Positions 11,190 to 20,283 of a stretch of 25,086 bases of DNA are shown here, one piece after another (position 1 is the stretch's first letter; each line of letters begins with the position of its first letter). Location of the stretch: assembly GCA_001584585.1 (NCBI GenBank), contig LSYV01000029.1:865556-890641 (forward strand). The letters run 5' to 3'. Origin of the DNA: Gonium pectorale. Its lineage: Eukaryota; Chlorophyta; Chlorophyceae; Chlamydomonadales; Volvocaceae. The notes beneath the pieces are model-generated. The model saw only the letters and a list, made by a program, of their open reading frames with translations, made no database searches and had not been told where the DNA came from. The position numbers and the translations under genes are program-made.

Positions 11190-11620
11190 TACATGCAGGA
11201 GGCTGAAGACAAAAAAAAATCCCCGCACCCCGGAGAAGGATTGCGAGTTCTTCTTGCTGGGCAAGCGTGGCATGCTGTTTTGCTGTGTGGTCCCAGTCAC
11301 TTGCGTACCCGATTTCTATAACATAGACGGTGTGGTCTGCACGCTCCTTCTCTATTCGGAGGGATGGGACCGGTTGGCCGTTGTCTAAGTCGAATGGTGA
11401 GGATAAGGAGGATGTTGGGGCGTAATTTGGTACGTGTGGCAAGGGGTACATGCGGAGGCATGCGGCAACAGCCATTGGGGGATGCGGTTGCCGGTACGGT
11501 TGCCGGCGTTCTCTTCGGCCTCACCATCCTTAAAAGCGTCAATCAGCCGGTAGCATCCCCCTGTTCGCCCCTTGGAGATGTATTTGGCCATAATTGCAAC
11601 GGCTTTGTTGTGCCGCTTGA
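11190..11620 (-). pseudogene. Degenerate retroelement fragment, C-terminal (endonuclease-like) region
   Basis: On the - strand, one frame reads GGCYRLIDAFKDG followed by GNRIPQWLLPHA (about 11600-11440). A second frame continues with DNGQPVPSLRIEKE, then VYVIEIGYASDWDHTAKQHA and LAILLRGAG (about 11400-11210). The pattern PxWLLP...EIGYxxD...K...QH..L...L is one I associate from memory with the C-terminal segment of reverse-transcriptase-bearing elements in green algae and other protists. The two parts lie in different frames with no splice signals between them, so this looks like a frameshifted relic. No reverse transcriptase catalytic motif (YxDD type) is present nearby. The family identity has not been checked by a search. 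Confidence 0.42.
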
Positions 11621-11655
11621 TGTAGCACACTTTTTCCGGTTTCGGTATCTTCGCG

Positions 11656-12650
11656 GTGCTGGCTGGCCGCTGGGGTGTTTTGCTGCGTTGCGAGCTCGCG
11701 CCCTCCGGGGTCGCGCACGGCGCCCTGCAGGACCGCACCTTAGCGCGCGCAGCCGTCTCGTCCCTTCTCTCCGACATCTCCCCGGCCTGGCTCACTGCCG
11801 CCCGCCTCACCCTTGCGCGCCTGGCGGCGCCTGGTTCGCCACCTGCCCCCCCACCTTCCCCGGACGAGCGAGGTTGCTGCCCTCCTCCTCTCTCACCTGG
11901 GGTGGCGGCTGTCCGGTGACACGGTGCTGCGCCTCGCGACCTTTACGGTCAGGGCTGGCACCCAGCTGCAGCTTGGGGACCTAGCGCGGCAGCAGGGGGC
12001 CTGCCATGCTGCGTACGTCCGGGAGGCTTTGGGGCTGCCGCCCGGGGCGGTGGCCCCGGCCGCTGACCTCACCTCCCTACGGTCGGCCTTCCCACGGCTC
12101 TGGCGTCAAGTCCAGTGCGTGGGAGCCCAAGCACAAGGAAGTGTTCTGGCGGCTGGCTGTTGACGGGGTTCCGATGCCGGGTAATTCGCACTTGCCAACC
12201 GTGCCGCGGGAGCGGTGTGCCTGTGGGGCCGCGGAGGCTGAGGCCTCCCCACGCATGCACCATTTCTGGGCCTGCCACATAGCCGTCGGGTTGCGTTCTG
12301 TGGTAGAGGACCGGTGCCACTGTCCGGTGCTGCGAGCGCACCTCTGGCTGGGTGTCCCGCCAGACGAGGGTCGGGTGCTGGGAAGTGTGTGGGACGTGGT
12401 TGTGCTGGCGGTGCTCAACAGCCTGGAGTGGGCGCGGCGCTCTGTGCGTGCGCGTCGGCCGTTCACCCCTTCCGGTCCGGGCTCGGCTGCCGCTGTTCTA
12501 GCTGCGATGCAGGCAGGCGTGGTGGTGAAGTTTTGGTCCCTGTTGCGAGACTTCGCTGACCTCGGTTTGCCGCGGAAGGGCTGGGATGGTGTGTCCGCTG
12601 GGCACCCCTTCCTGCGGGTCGTGGCTGGACGCCTGCACTGCGCGGAGTGA
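11656..12650 (+). pseudogene. Frameshifted retroelement-type protein, C-terminal part with zf-RVT-like Cys/His segment
   Basis: A single continuous protein can be followed only by moving through all three forward frames. LRCELAPSGVAHG...LARLAAPGS is in the first frame to about 11867. EVAALLLSHLGWRLSGD...FPRLWRQVQC is in the second to 12118. WEPKHKEVFWRLAVDGVPM...HPFLRVVAGRLHCAE is in the third, ending with TGA at 12648-12650. The second shift is explained by one extra base at about 12119, the first by one extra base near 11866-11873. The stretch KEVFWRLAVDGVPM, then RCACG, then MHHFWAC resembles the zinc-binding region that follows reverse transcriptases (zf-RVT). I recall similar proteins as multicopy in Chlamydomonas and Volvox. 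No reverse transcriptase core remains, so this is a 3' remnant. Confidence 0.55.
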
Positions 12651-13660
12651 CGCGTTGGTCTCCCTCGTTTTTACCTTGGTTTTCTTGTTTTCCACCTCCC
12701 TTGATACCTGTGTGTAGGCCTGTCGACCGGTATGTGCTTTTTGCCGCTCGTGGTCGGGACTGGCTCCGGGATGGCGCGGGTTAGTGTCTCCACAGACATG
12801 GTTGGACTTGTTGGGTGGCGGGCCTCTATAATGCACGGCCCGTGTGTGGGTTTCTTCCCAGCCCAGCCGCGGGCCCCTTGATCGGGTTAAGCACTCGGCC
12901 ACTGTTTCATTGCTTGGTTTGTCTGCTGCTGCTGCCTTGCTGCCTGTACTTTCGCAGTAATTTCCCGGTGGCAGGCCGGGTCCCCCAGCGTCGGGGGTAC
13001 TGTAACGAAGTCAGTCTGTCTGTCCGATAGGCGGTTGCTGCGGGCGGGTTAGGACAGGGCTTTTGCTGGCAGCAGCCAGCTGCCTGAGACGCGCCACGCG
13101 CGTGAGCGACAGGGGGGCTGATCGTGAGACGAGACCGATCAACGCTTTGGGTTCACAGCGATTGAGATAGGGGTTGGATCTGCAGTGTACAGCTAGGTAT
13201 GTGTCTTCCGACCAGAGGCGCGTCATGCGGGTCCATCCGTGGGACCCACAACCCACAACTCCCCCAAAGCCTACGGCTGCGGGTCCCTGACGTACGGAAA
13301 CGCGGCATAGCTGCTGCCAAGTGCCAACGCGCTCAATTGACCCCTTTCTGCATGCGATTTCCGTCCGTCAAGAGGTGCAATCCCTTATTTTGCGAGCTAG
13401 CAGTGATCGGCTGCGGGTGCGTGCGGGACAGGAGGCAAGGATCCAACACAGAATCAACAACCCGTACTTTGATGCTTCGCCCTCCGCCCCAAGGATGCAG
13501 CATACAGGCGGGGGAAGGCAGCGAGGCTCAAGTGAAGCAATCCTGGCCGCGCTAAATCTAAGCAGCTGCAACACTGCGCGCCGGCCAGCCTCACTGTACC
13601 TAGGTATGATCGAGAGCCCTCCATCAGCAACAGCCCCGCTCCCGGTTCCTACCTGCGCGC
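12651..13660. other. No gene recognised; possible 3' tail of the retroelement remnant
   Basis: Immediately after the stop codon the sequence becomes T-rich (about 12660-12720 and 12890-12960), which would suit a 3' untranslated region of the element. No open frame in the remainder has domain-like content, and no target-site duplication or poly-A tail was evident by eye. Confidence 0.45.
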
Positions 13661-13667
13661 AACCACG

Positions 13668-13716
13668 TTTTGGGCGGAGCCCCCGCCACGAAGCGGTGGC
13701 ATTGGGGGCCGGAGCT
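13668..13716 (+). repeat. Triple-hairpin repeat, copy 1 (diverged)
   Basis: This has the same architecture as the later copies: TTTGGGCGGAGCCCCC, then a central palindrome, then an ATTGGGGG-led third arm. The central arm here is GCCAC-GAAGCG-GTGGC instead of GCCGC-GAA-GCGGC, so a stem is still possible with different bases. The third arm is degraded (CCGGAGCTC). Confidence 0.7.
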
Positions 13717-13956
13717 CTTTGCCCGGCGCCCCGGGCACCGGGAGCCCCTGGTTATTAGGGCGCGGGGTATGGGCCTCGCCTTGAGGGAGGAACGGAGGAT
13801 GAGCTTTGAAGAGAACTGGGCGGTACCCAGAAATAGCCCACCTGGGCTAACTCCGCGCCGGGGTCAGCTTTCACGCCTGTGCGTCGGGTTCCGAGCCAGT
13901 GAACTTGGGGTGGCTCAGTCGCAGACCGGTGTATGTGCGGTTGCGGTCGCTGTTCC

Positions 13957-14008
13957 TTTTTGGACGGAGCCCCCGCCGCGAAGCAGCATTGGGTGGCGGC
14001 CCCCTTAC
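13957..14008 (+). repeat. Triple-hairpin repeat, copy 2 (degraded)
   Basis: It reads TTTTTGGACGGAGCCCCC, GCCGCGAAGCAGC, then a TTGGG-led degraded third arm. One base has changed in the central stem and the third hairpin is largely lost. It begins about 290 bp after copy 1, in the same orientation. Confidence 0.7.
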
Positions 14009-14068
14009 ATGGCGCCGTGCCCCAATTCCGTGCCCCCGCCCCCCCTCTTCTGGCGACCTCGTCCCGCG

Positions 14069-14158
14069 CCATGGCGCCCCCAGGCCTTCTCCTCACACCG
14101 CGACCTGGCCTGCGAGCTAGCCGCCGCCGACTTGCTGCTGGAGTCCTTCCACAAGGTG
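14069..14158 (+). pseudogene. Orphan N-terminal fragment of a tyrosine-recombinase protein
   Basis: About 89 bp align with 18256-18345 with only six mismatches. The shared frame reads PQAFSSHRDLACELAAA then LLESFHKV. At 18.3 kb the same segment precedes a tyrosine recombinase domain, so this is most simply a second, truncated copy of that protein's start. The following residues (LAWF) fit how I recall such proteins continuing, but after that the sequence changes to unrelated low-complexity coding. Confidence 0.55.
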
Positions 14159-14159
14159 C

Positions 14160-14788
14160 TCGCGTGGTTCCCCGTTTCTGGTTCTCTTTTTCACCACCAT
14201 CGAGGAGGACGAGCAGCTGCCAGCGCGGGCGCAACGGGCGCCGCCGCTGCACGGGCCCCCGCCGTGGCGGGCCGCAGGTCCAGCCGTGGCCTCGCAGGCT
14301 GCCGCACCGGCAGCACCAGCGGCTCCAACAAGGACAGTAAGGGACGCAACGGCCCAGACGGCGGGACGCGTGGTCACGGCCGCGGTCTGGTGGCGTGGCG
14401 GCTGGAGTTAAAGCGCGTGCGGGCGCAGATGGCGGGCATGGTGGCGGAGTACCGGAATGCGCTCGTGCACGCGGACGCGGAGGCGGGGCCGGTGCCGCCG
14501 GAAGAGGAGGAGAAGGCGGAGGAGGACGAGGAGGGGGCTGGGGCAGGGACGTGCTGGCACGGATGTAAATTGGGTGCTACAACGCTGAAGGTGGTGCTAT
14601 GTCACGACGTTGACCGTGGAGAAGTAGGCGCCGGAGGTGAGCCTGCTGGGTTGGAGGCCTGCAGGGCCCGGCAGGCGGGTACCGGGGCTGGTGCAGGGGG
14701 CGCCGGGGCCGGCGCGGTGTATGCGGTATTGGCAGCAAGGGGGGCGCTGCCATTCGTCCATGCCGCATACATGCTGAGGGTGTGGTGA
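14160..14788 (+). other. Unassigned open frame with acidic cluster
   Basis: The frame running through the orphan recombinase fragment stays open to a TGA at 14786-14788. Its most protein-like part is LELKRVRAQMAGMVAEYRNA (about 14400-14460), then an EEEEKAEEDEE acidic run (about 14500-14535). After about 14560 it looks like non-coding DNA. I do not recognise it. It may be an exon fragment captured between repeats, or simply a frame kept open by high GC content. Confidence 0.25.
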
Positions 14789-15530
14789 AACGCTTGAAGC
14801 GTGACACGCGCAGCAGCTGACATGTGGATGGGTGGAGGTACAGTAGAGAGACACGGCTCGCCTGCACGGTTGCAGCGAGCAGCGGTACCATAGGGCACTG
14901 CCTTCCGCAACGGCGAGCCATAGAGGCGGGGCTCCCTCTTTTTATCATGGACGTGAAAACCGTGCGAACATCAGCCCCGACGACTTGCGACGCGAGCAAC
15001 AAACCACCACGCAAAACCAGCGCCGACATGGACGACCGAACAGAAGACTGAGAACCCGGAAGTGGCACTTACTCAAACCCGACCCGGCGGCGTCTGTCAT
15101 GTCTGGGAGGTGACACTGTGTGTTTCACCGTAGCGTGCAGATATAGTTGTTGGTAGGCGCCTGAGCGCACCAAGTTATCCTAAGTTCACAAAGTGGTGTC
15201 GTATTATCATAGTGTTTGTCAGGTGGTTGTGTGCTTCGGTGTGACATGGCGTGAGCGGTGGATCAGTTGGAGGTTTTGCCGGATGGACGTGTCCACCGAG
15301 CCTTAGGACCGGACGCGGTGTCGGCGCTTCTCGGCTCCCAAGACGATAGTTGCCGTTGAGCTGGATAGTAAGCCCAGTGTTGCATCAGTGGAATCCTCCC
15401 TTATGCAGTCTGCGCTCGACCCATCGCCATTCTTTCACAAGACTCACGGCGACCCAGCCAGCCGAGAGGCGAGAGAAACGAGAGAATTACGCACGTTGAA
15501 CCACCAGCGTGTACGACACGCCCGGGAGGC
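14789..15530. other. No gene recognised
   Basis: Only short open frames without domain content occur here. A - strand frame beginning at an ATG near 15028 starts with a hydrophobic stretch (MSALVLRGGLLLASQVVGA), but its continuation is not protein-like and no splice chain supports it. The DNA from 15080 to 15300 is comparatively AT-rich. Confidence 0.4.
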
Positions 15531-15587
15531 AAGGAGGGAGGGTCCTAAACTCGACCAACGCCAAGGAGGGAGGGTCCTAAACTCGAC
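15531..15587. repeat. 25-bp direct repeat with 7-bp spacer
   Basis: Segments 15531-15555 and 15563-15587 are identical and share the core GGAGGGAGGGTCCTAAACTC. They are separated by seven bases, a 32-bp period. Only two copies are present. Confidence 0.9.
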
Positions 15588-16138
15588 TAGGCAAAAAGGC
15601 TCAATCAAGTGACAGCGGGATGCCCGAACGGTTGAGCCGCGGAGCTTAGGCTAGGACCTTGGCGGACCTTGGACCAGGTCGTACGACAGTCGCGACCCCT
15701 AGCCTCGATTGCTGCGCTCCGTCGTAGCCAAGCCACAAAGCGTGCCCACCGGCATGTGCCGTTGGTTGAAACACTTCCCAGCTGTCCGTGAGTTGGTGGC
15801 CCTGCAACGCGGCAACACCAAGAAAGTCCTACGCAGGACAACAAACAAGCAACCAACAGCTGCTTCAACCGGTCGTGAGATTAAACAAGGCCACATTGCG
15901 GAACCAGACTCATGGCCCTCCTTCCTTCAGCTATCTGCCTTCCAGCCATACTGCCCGGCATCAAGCCCGCCAAGCACATTGCACCTGCACGATTCCTATA
16001 CCCAGTTGCAGCATGCTACCTATCACGCTGCCCCTGACAACCTCCTCTTAAGAGTGCCGTTGCCGACCTCGCTCTTACCAGTTCCTATTCATACTGGTTG
16101 GTCAAGGTGTCGTGAGCTCATTGCTGACACGCTGTCAG

Positions 16139-16661
16139 CCCCATCCCACCGGTTCCTGCGGCCGAAGAAGCGCTTGCTAGTATAGTGGTGGAAAGCTGCA
16201 AGGCAAGCTGGCAGGGCACAGGACAGACACGCCCTTGCAGCACTGCAGTTCGCAGCACGAGTGTCCATCGAGTTGCCCAAAAACCAACAAGCACCACCGG
16301 CCGCCGAAGTCTGAAATCTCATCTATGTCTGCAGGCAACACTGCACCCAGGCGCTCTTCGGCAGGCATGTGAGTATTCTGAGTGTTGCCTACTTGCCCTG
16401 CTGGATGAAGCAATACAGATGAAGGAGTCCATCCCACGATGAGCCCCGCCAGCATAAGCCACAAAGCTGCGTGATTAACCTGGCGACTGACTTCCAGGCA
16501 TCCTTTGGAAGAAGGCCGCCAGCACACTTGCCCGGCGTTCTGAAGCAAATGGCAAGGCTGTCGACCACGGCGCGGACTCAATATCTGCCGCTGAAGACGA
16601 TGTATGCAGCGTAGAAGAGCACTGCCGCCAACCACCCCTGGATCTGCAACCAGGAGTACAG
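16139..16661 (+). CDS. Weak candidate gene fragment of unknown function, two phase-matched exons
   Basis: Two exons are suggested: about 16139-16368, ending at a strong AT|GTGAGT donor, and 16498-16661, from a CTTCCAG acceptor to a CAG|GTACGT donor. The 129-bp intron is phase 1 on both sides. The joined frame reads SPIPPVPAAEEALASIVVE...ATLHPGALRQA then C-ILWKKAASTLARRSE...DVCSVEEHC...LDLQPGVQ. There is no recognised domain. Neither a first nor a terminal exon could be fixed: an upstream open frame (15709-16185) and downstream exons near 17055-17192 are possible but unproven. The opposite strand also contains a hydrophobic frame (ending YAAYIVFSGRY, about 16609-16670), so the coding strand itself is uncertain. 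Confidence 0.28.
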
Positions 16662-16808
16662 GTACGTCTCGATGCTCTCTCCCCCCACGGAACAACACAC
16701 ACAGCGGCCACACGGTACGCCAATTGGGGTGGGAGAGCCAGGCAGAGAACAGGACTCGGGCACCGCAAACAGCGGCGGTGCCGAAAGTGCAACAGCGCGC
16801 GGCGCAAA

Positions 16809-16855
16809 GGCTTACTCGAGGACTCAGGACTTGGGTTGGGTTATGTGCAGCTGCC
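16809..16855. repeat. Dispersed repeat copy A, related to 21555-21606
   Basis: Both copies contain GGCTTACTCGAG, then CAGGA, CTTGGGTTGGGT and a GTGCAG-TGCC tail, in the same order with small indels. The pair lie about 4.7 kb apart in the same orientation, suggesting fragments of one dispersed element. Confidence 0.6.
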
Positions 16856-16870
16856 AGGCGATTCCGGCCG

Positions 16871-16894
16871 CACGCCGTGGTTTTGCACGGCGTG
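16871..16894. repeat. Perfect 9-bp inverted repeat
   Basis: CACGCCGTG (16871-16879) and CACGGCGTG (16886-16894) are exact reverse complements around a 6-base GTTTTG loop. It follows directly after dispersed repeat copy A. Confidence 0.8.
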
Positions 16895-18255
16895 GTACCA
16901 GCGTGTCAGTGGGTCGGTGGGCTCGATGCCGTGCACGGCCTGCTGCAGAAAGTGACCCGTTCACCCGCCCACCCGCCCGCTCACCGCAAGTTCAATCCAA
17001 ATCGAGCTGTCATTATGTGTGGCAGACGTTGTCTCCGTCTCTGCAGCCTCCGGCTTTGCCGCTACGCTCGCGGCAGTGTGCTTGGCTGAGGTGTTGCGGG
17101 CAGCAGCTGGCCGGGCAGCCAGCACGGAGATCGAGGTAGTTGCCGCAGCAGCCATCTGGATCTGCAGCACGCAGCACACGCAGGTAGGTGAATTGGACAA
17201 GGCCTGCACCCGAGCTAACCTGACGACGACACACCCCCTCACCACCGGATAGCGGTTCAGCATCAGCTTGCGCATGAGGAGTGACATGCCTGGCAGTTGG
17301 CACAAGAGTTGGCAAGGCGGCACAAATGGGCGGGAATCTCTGCGGGGTGCCGAGTCGTGTCTATCTGTCTGTTCAGTACTGCTCAGTACACAGAGGGAGC
17401 GCTAGCTAGCAGCTGCAAAGGCTCGGAAGCTCGGAAGCTCGCAGAAAGACGATGTGTAAACGGCAAGTTGTCAAAGTTGCGGAAGTGCAACCCCTTGTAT
17501 CTCGTTTCGTGTCGCGCTCCAGCTCGGTGGCTTGAGCTTTCTCTCCTACAGTGTACGCGGGCGAGGCACGAGGCATGAAGGCACAAACCGTCTGCATCCT
17601 CAGCACACAAAGACTTTCATATCGGGAGAAGGGGTGCTGGGGCAGAAAATCAAAGTCGCGGAAGGGAGGCGAAGCGCCGAGGGGTGGTCCTGTACCCTTC
17701 ATCCCACGCCAGGGTGACCGACCCAGCTTACCAAGGATTGTCATCGCCCGGCTGCGAGAGGGGTGCGAGTGCGAGACGGGACGACAGAAGGGTAGCTCGA
17801 GGTAGCACGGCTTTGCGCCTAAGGGTCGGAAAGTGCGTCTCGGATCCTGCATGCCAGTGACGGCCAGAAGCGGCCAGAAAGCTGTGGAACTGCAAAAGGA
17901 GTCAGGTCGCCGTAGGGTCTGGGTAGGGCTGCCGACGTTGCTGTGTGTCTGCGAGCGTTGTGGTTCCGGGGCGGTTGCGCGCCGCAGCCTGGCGGCGGTC
18001 CTCATGGCCCCGCCGCATCATACCCGTGTTGAGAGGGAAAAGCGCCCTGCCACTGGCCGTATTACATCTCTCCTCTTTCCAGGGGTATATGAGTGTTGAG
18101 CACATATAAACAACAATGTTGATCGCAACCGCTCCGTTCGATGTGTTTCCCGCCGCACCGCTACCACAATCTGCCCGTGCCGTCTTGTCAATTTTGCCTG
18201 TTACAAGGCGCCGTCCCCTCCCTGTTCCGAGCCCCTCTGGCGCCTGTTGCCAACG
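16895..18255. other. No firm gene; unassigned accessory DNA
   Basis: One exon-like segment on the + strand (about 17055-17192, FAATLAAVCLAEVLRAAAGR, bounded by CTCTGCAG and CAG|GTAGGT) is balanced by an equally open Ala-rich frame on the - strand (AAAATTSISVLAARPAAAR), so neither is called. The rest, 17300-18255, shows nothing recognisable. A TATA-like ATATAAA at about 18104-18110 is only a few bases from an ATG and is not a convincing promoter. Confidence 0.35.
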
Positions 18256-18943
18256 CCATGGTGCCCCCAGGCCTTCTCCTCACGCCGCGACCTGGCCTGC
18301 GAGCTCGCCGCAGCCGAATCGCTGCTGGAGTCCTTCCACAAGGTGTGCGGGGCTATGCCACCTCATCATGTTTTTGGGGTTCCTGCGCTTTGACGACATG
18401 GCCAAGGTCTGTATTCACACGGACCTGCTCATTCTCACTGAGTCCCACATGGAAATCTTCCTCCCTATTGCTAGATCCAAGACGGACCAGGCCTGGAAGG
18501 GCTCCTGGGTCGTGGTGGGCCGCGTTGGAGGAGCGGCTTGCCTCGTTGGCCTCGTACAATGGCTGCTGGAGCGCGGTGCTTACCGCCGCTCGCCGTCGCA
18601 TCCGCGGGAAGTCGTCGGGCCACTCCTGCGCGTGGTGCAGCACACGCACGCCGGCGGCCGTCTCCAGCGGCTCGTCGGCACGCTGGCGCAGCGGGTGTAG
18701 AGCACGTCGTACACGGCCTTCTCGGAGGCGCTCGCCCAGATGTGCGTGGAGGCCGGCATCTCGACGCACAGCACGCCACACTCACTGCGCATTGGTGGCA
18801 ACAGCGGAGCCGCGGCCAACGGTGTGCCCGCGGACGTGCGGTGGCCGCACGGCCGCTGGCTCTCGCCCAGCATGGTGGACCTGTGTACATGGCGCGCGCC
18901 CGACGCCGGCATCAACCTGACCCGCCGCATGGCCGAGTGCTGA
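18256..18943 (+). pseudogene. Inactivated tyrosine recombinase of a mobile element
   Basis: An N-terminal fragment (PQAFSSRRDLACELAAAESL, then LLESFHKV) in one frame is followed from about 18365 in another frame by the catalytic domain. This reads LIMFLGFLRFDDMAKV, then HMEIFLPIARSKTDQ, then WVVVGRVGG. Later come YTAFSEALAQMCVEAG, HSLRIGGNSGAAANGV, HGRWLSPSMVDLCTWRAP and NLTRRMAEC, ending at TGA 18941-18943. The box A arginine, the HxxR box (HSLR) and the second histidine (HGRW) are visible. An in-frame TAG at 18698-18700 interrupts the domain, and Cys stands where the Tyr nucleophile is expected (MVDLCT). Together with the N-terminal frameshift, this is a dead copy. Relatives occur in DIRS/Crypton-like elements of volvocine algae. 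No DIRS-type reverse transcriptase or terminal repeats were found here, so the element class is unresolved. Confidence 0.8.
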
Positions 18944-19620
18944 AAAGCGCTCGGCTTTCGGCCGCGCCGAGTAGGCGCCGGGGCCGCACCGCCCCTGTCT
19001 CTCCACGGAGATCAAGGAGGCGGTGGGTCTCTTGTGTCGGTGTCTCTGCCCTGTAAAGGTCCTCGTCAGTGCCCCAGGTCTCACTGCCCTCCGCACTGCC
19101 ACGGCATCCTAGTGAGGGACAGCTGCTGTAGTACAGGACATAGGCTTAGGCCTGAAGGAGCGCAGCCCTGTAAGGGCTAAGCCCTGTTCTGTACGGAAGC
19201 CGTACAGCTGTCCCGAGCTTAGTGCTGGGCGCTCTCCCTGTTCGGCATTCTGCCTTCACAGTGAGAGAGCTTGCATCGTTCGCGAGCTGACTCGCTACCC
19301 TCCCATTTTTGCCGACCCTCCCGGCTCGTGCCCCGACCATTCACAGCCGCGTCGGCCTGGGCTGGGCAGAGTGGCGCGCCGGCCCTCTACCGGGCAGCCT
19401 AGAAGTTTGGAGCGGTGGATCGTGTCGGGGGGGGCCCTTGGGGTGCGATGGGCGCGCCCGGGTGGACGGTCGTATGCCCCCGACCGGCGTCGTTGCCCGC
19501 GTTGGAATTCAGCCCGAGGGAACGGATTAGCTCCCGGGCCGGGTTGCAAGTCGTGTCCGTTTGATGTCGAGCGCGCGCGCGAGGGCCGCCGGAGGGTTTT
19601 GGGTTCGGGCCCGGTGTCCC
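18944..19620. other. 3' flank of the recombinase; short hairpins, no gene
   Basis: No convincing open frame occurs. Two short perfect inverted repeats lie close together: AGCCCT-GTA-AGGGCT at 19164-19178 and TGTACGG-AAG-CCGTACA at 19190-19206. They may belong to the element's non-coding tail. The sequence does not fold as a tRNA by inspection. Confidence 0.45.
19164..19206. repeat. Two adjacent perfect hairpins
   Basis: AGCCCT/AGGGCT with a GTA loop (19164-19178) is followed 11 bases later by TGTACGG/CCGTACA with an AAG loop (19190-19206). Both have three-base loops like those of the triple-hairpin repeats, but the stems are unrelated. There is no T-run suggesting a terminator. Confidence 0.75.
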
Positions 19621-19622
19621 GG

Positions 19623-19677
19623 TTTTGGGGCAGAGCCCCCGCCGCGAAGCGGCATTGGGGGGCGGAGCCCCCTGGGG
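19623..19677 (+). repeat. Triple-hairpin repeat, copy 3 (complete)
   Basis: It reads TTTTGGGGCAGAGCCCC, then GCCGCGAAGCGGC, ATT, and GGGGGGCGGAGCCCCC. The three potential stem-loops are GGGGC-AGA-GCCCC, GCCGC-GAA-GCGGC and GGGGGC-GGA-GCCCCC, all perfect. Confidence 0.9.
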
Positions 19678-19986
19678 ATTGGGCGATGCGGCAATGCACG
19701 CACGGCACGGCACGTTAGATGGTTGCATGCACTGGCCGCTGAACCCCGCCGCGAACGCCGCCTGTACGTCGCTGCTGGCGAAGCACTGCCCGCCCTACTG
19801 TACGCATGGCGTGCAGCGCAGCCGCGCCATGGCATCTGTGTTCGTCCGAAAGAACGATTGGCCGTTTTTGCGGTTTGGACGGACGCATAGGACCCCCGTT
19901 CGGTGGTGTGAGCGAACGGCAGGGCCCTTTTGGCAGGACCCTGCTATGGGCTGAACGAAAGATCCCGGCCGCAGAAAGATCGGTGG

Positions 19987-20044
19987 GTTTTGTGGGCTGA
20001 GCCCCTGCCGCGAAGCGGCATTTGGGGGGCTGAGCCCCCTGGGA
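19987..20044 (+). repeat. Triple-hairpin repeat, copy 4 (complete, variant loops)
   Basis: It has the same order as copy 3, but both outer arms carry TGA rather than GGA loops: GGGC-TGA-GCCC first and GGGGC-TGA-GCCCC third. The central GCCGC-GAA-GCGGC is unchanged. It follows copy 3 after about 310 bp. Confidence 0.9.
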
Positions 20045-20283
20045 TTCAAGGATCCAGGCCGCGACAGGGTGGAGGAGTGTGCCAAAAAAAGGAGAAACCT
20101 GCACATAAAGAGGGAGCCCGCCTCTACGGCCATACACGCCCGAAGGCGCGACGTTTCCAGTAGGGCGGGCGGGTACAGAGCAAGACATGTGACGTTCGTC
20201 CCGCCCCCCAAAAAAACCGGCCAACCAGCTTACCCGATGTGTCGAACTTCGACCCAACGGCCATGTAGCTTCTGTCCTAACAC

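Noticed and set aside
13670..14788. A single intact 372-codon gene
   Set aside because: The frame passes through two triple-hairpin repeats and an orphan recombinase fragment and then into low-complexity DNA. It is open because of base composition, and no single family covers it.
19164..19206. Possible tRNA or rho-independent terminator
   Set aside because: There are two short stems only, no acceptor stem, anticodon arm or T-loop consensus, and no T-run after either hairpin.
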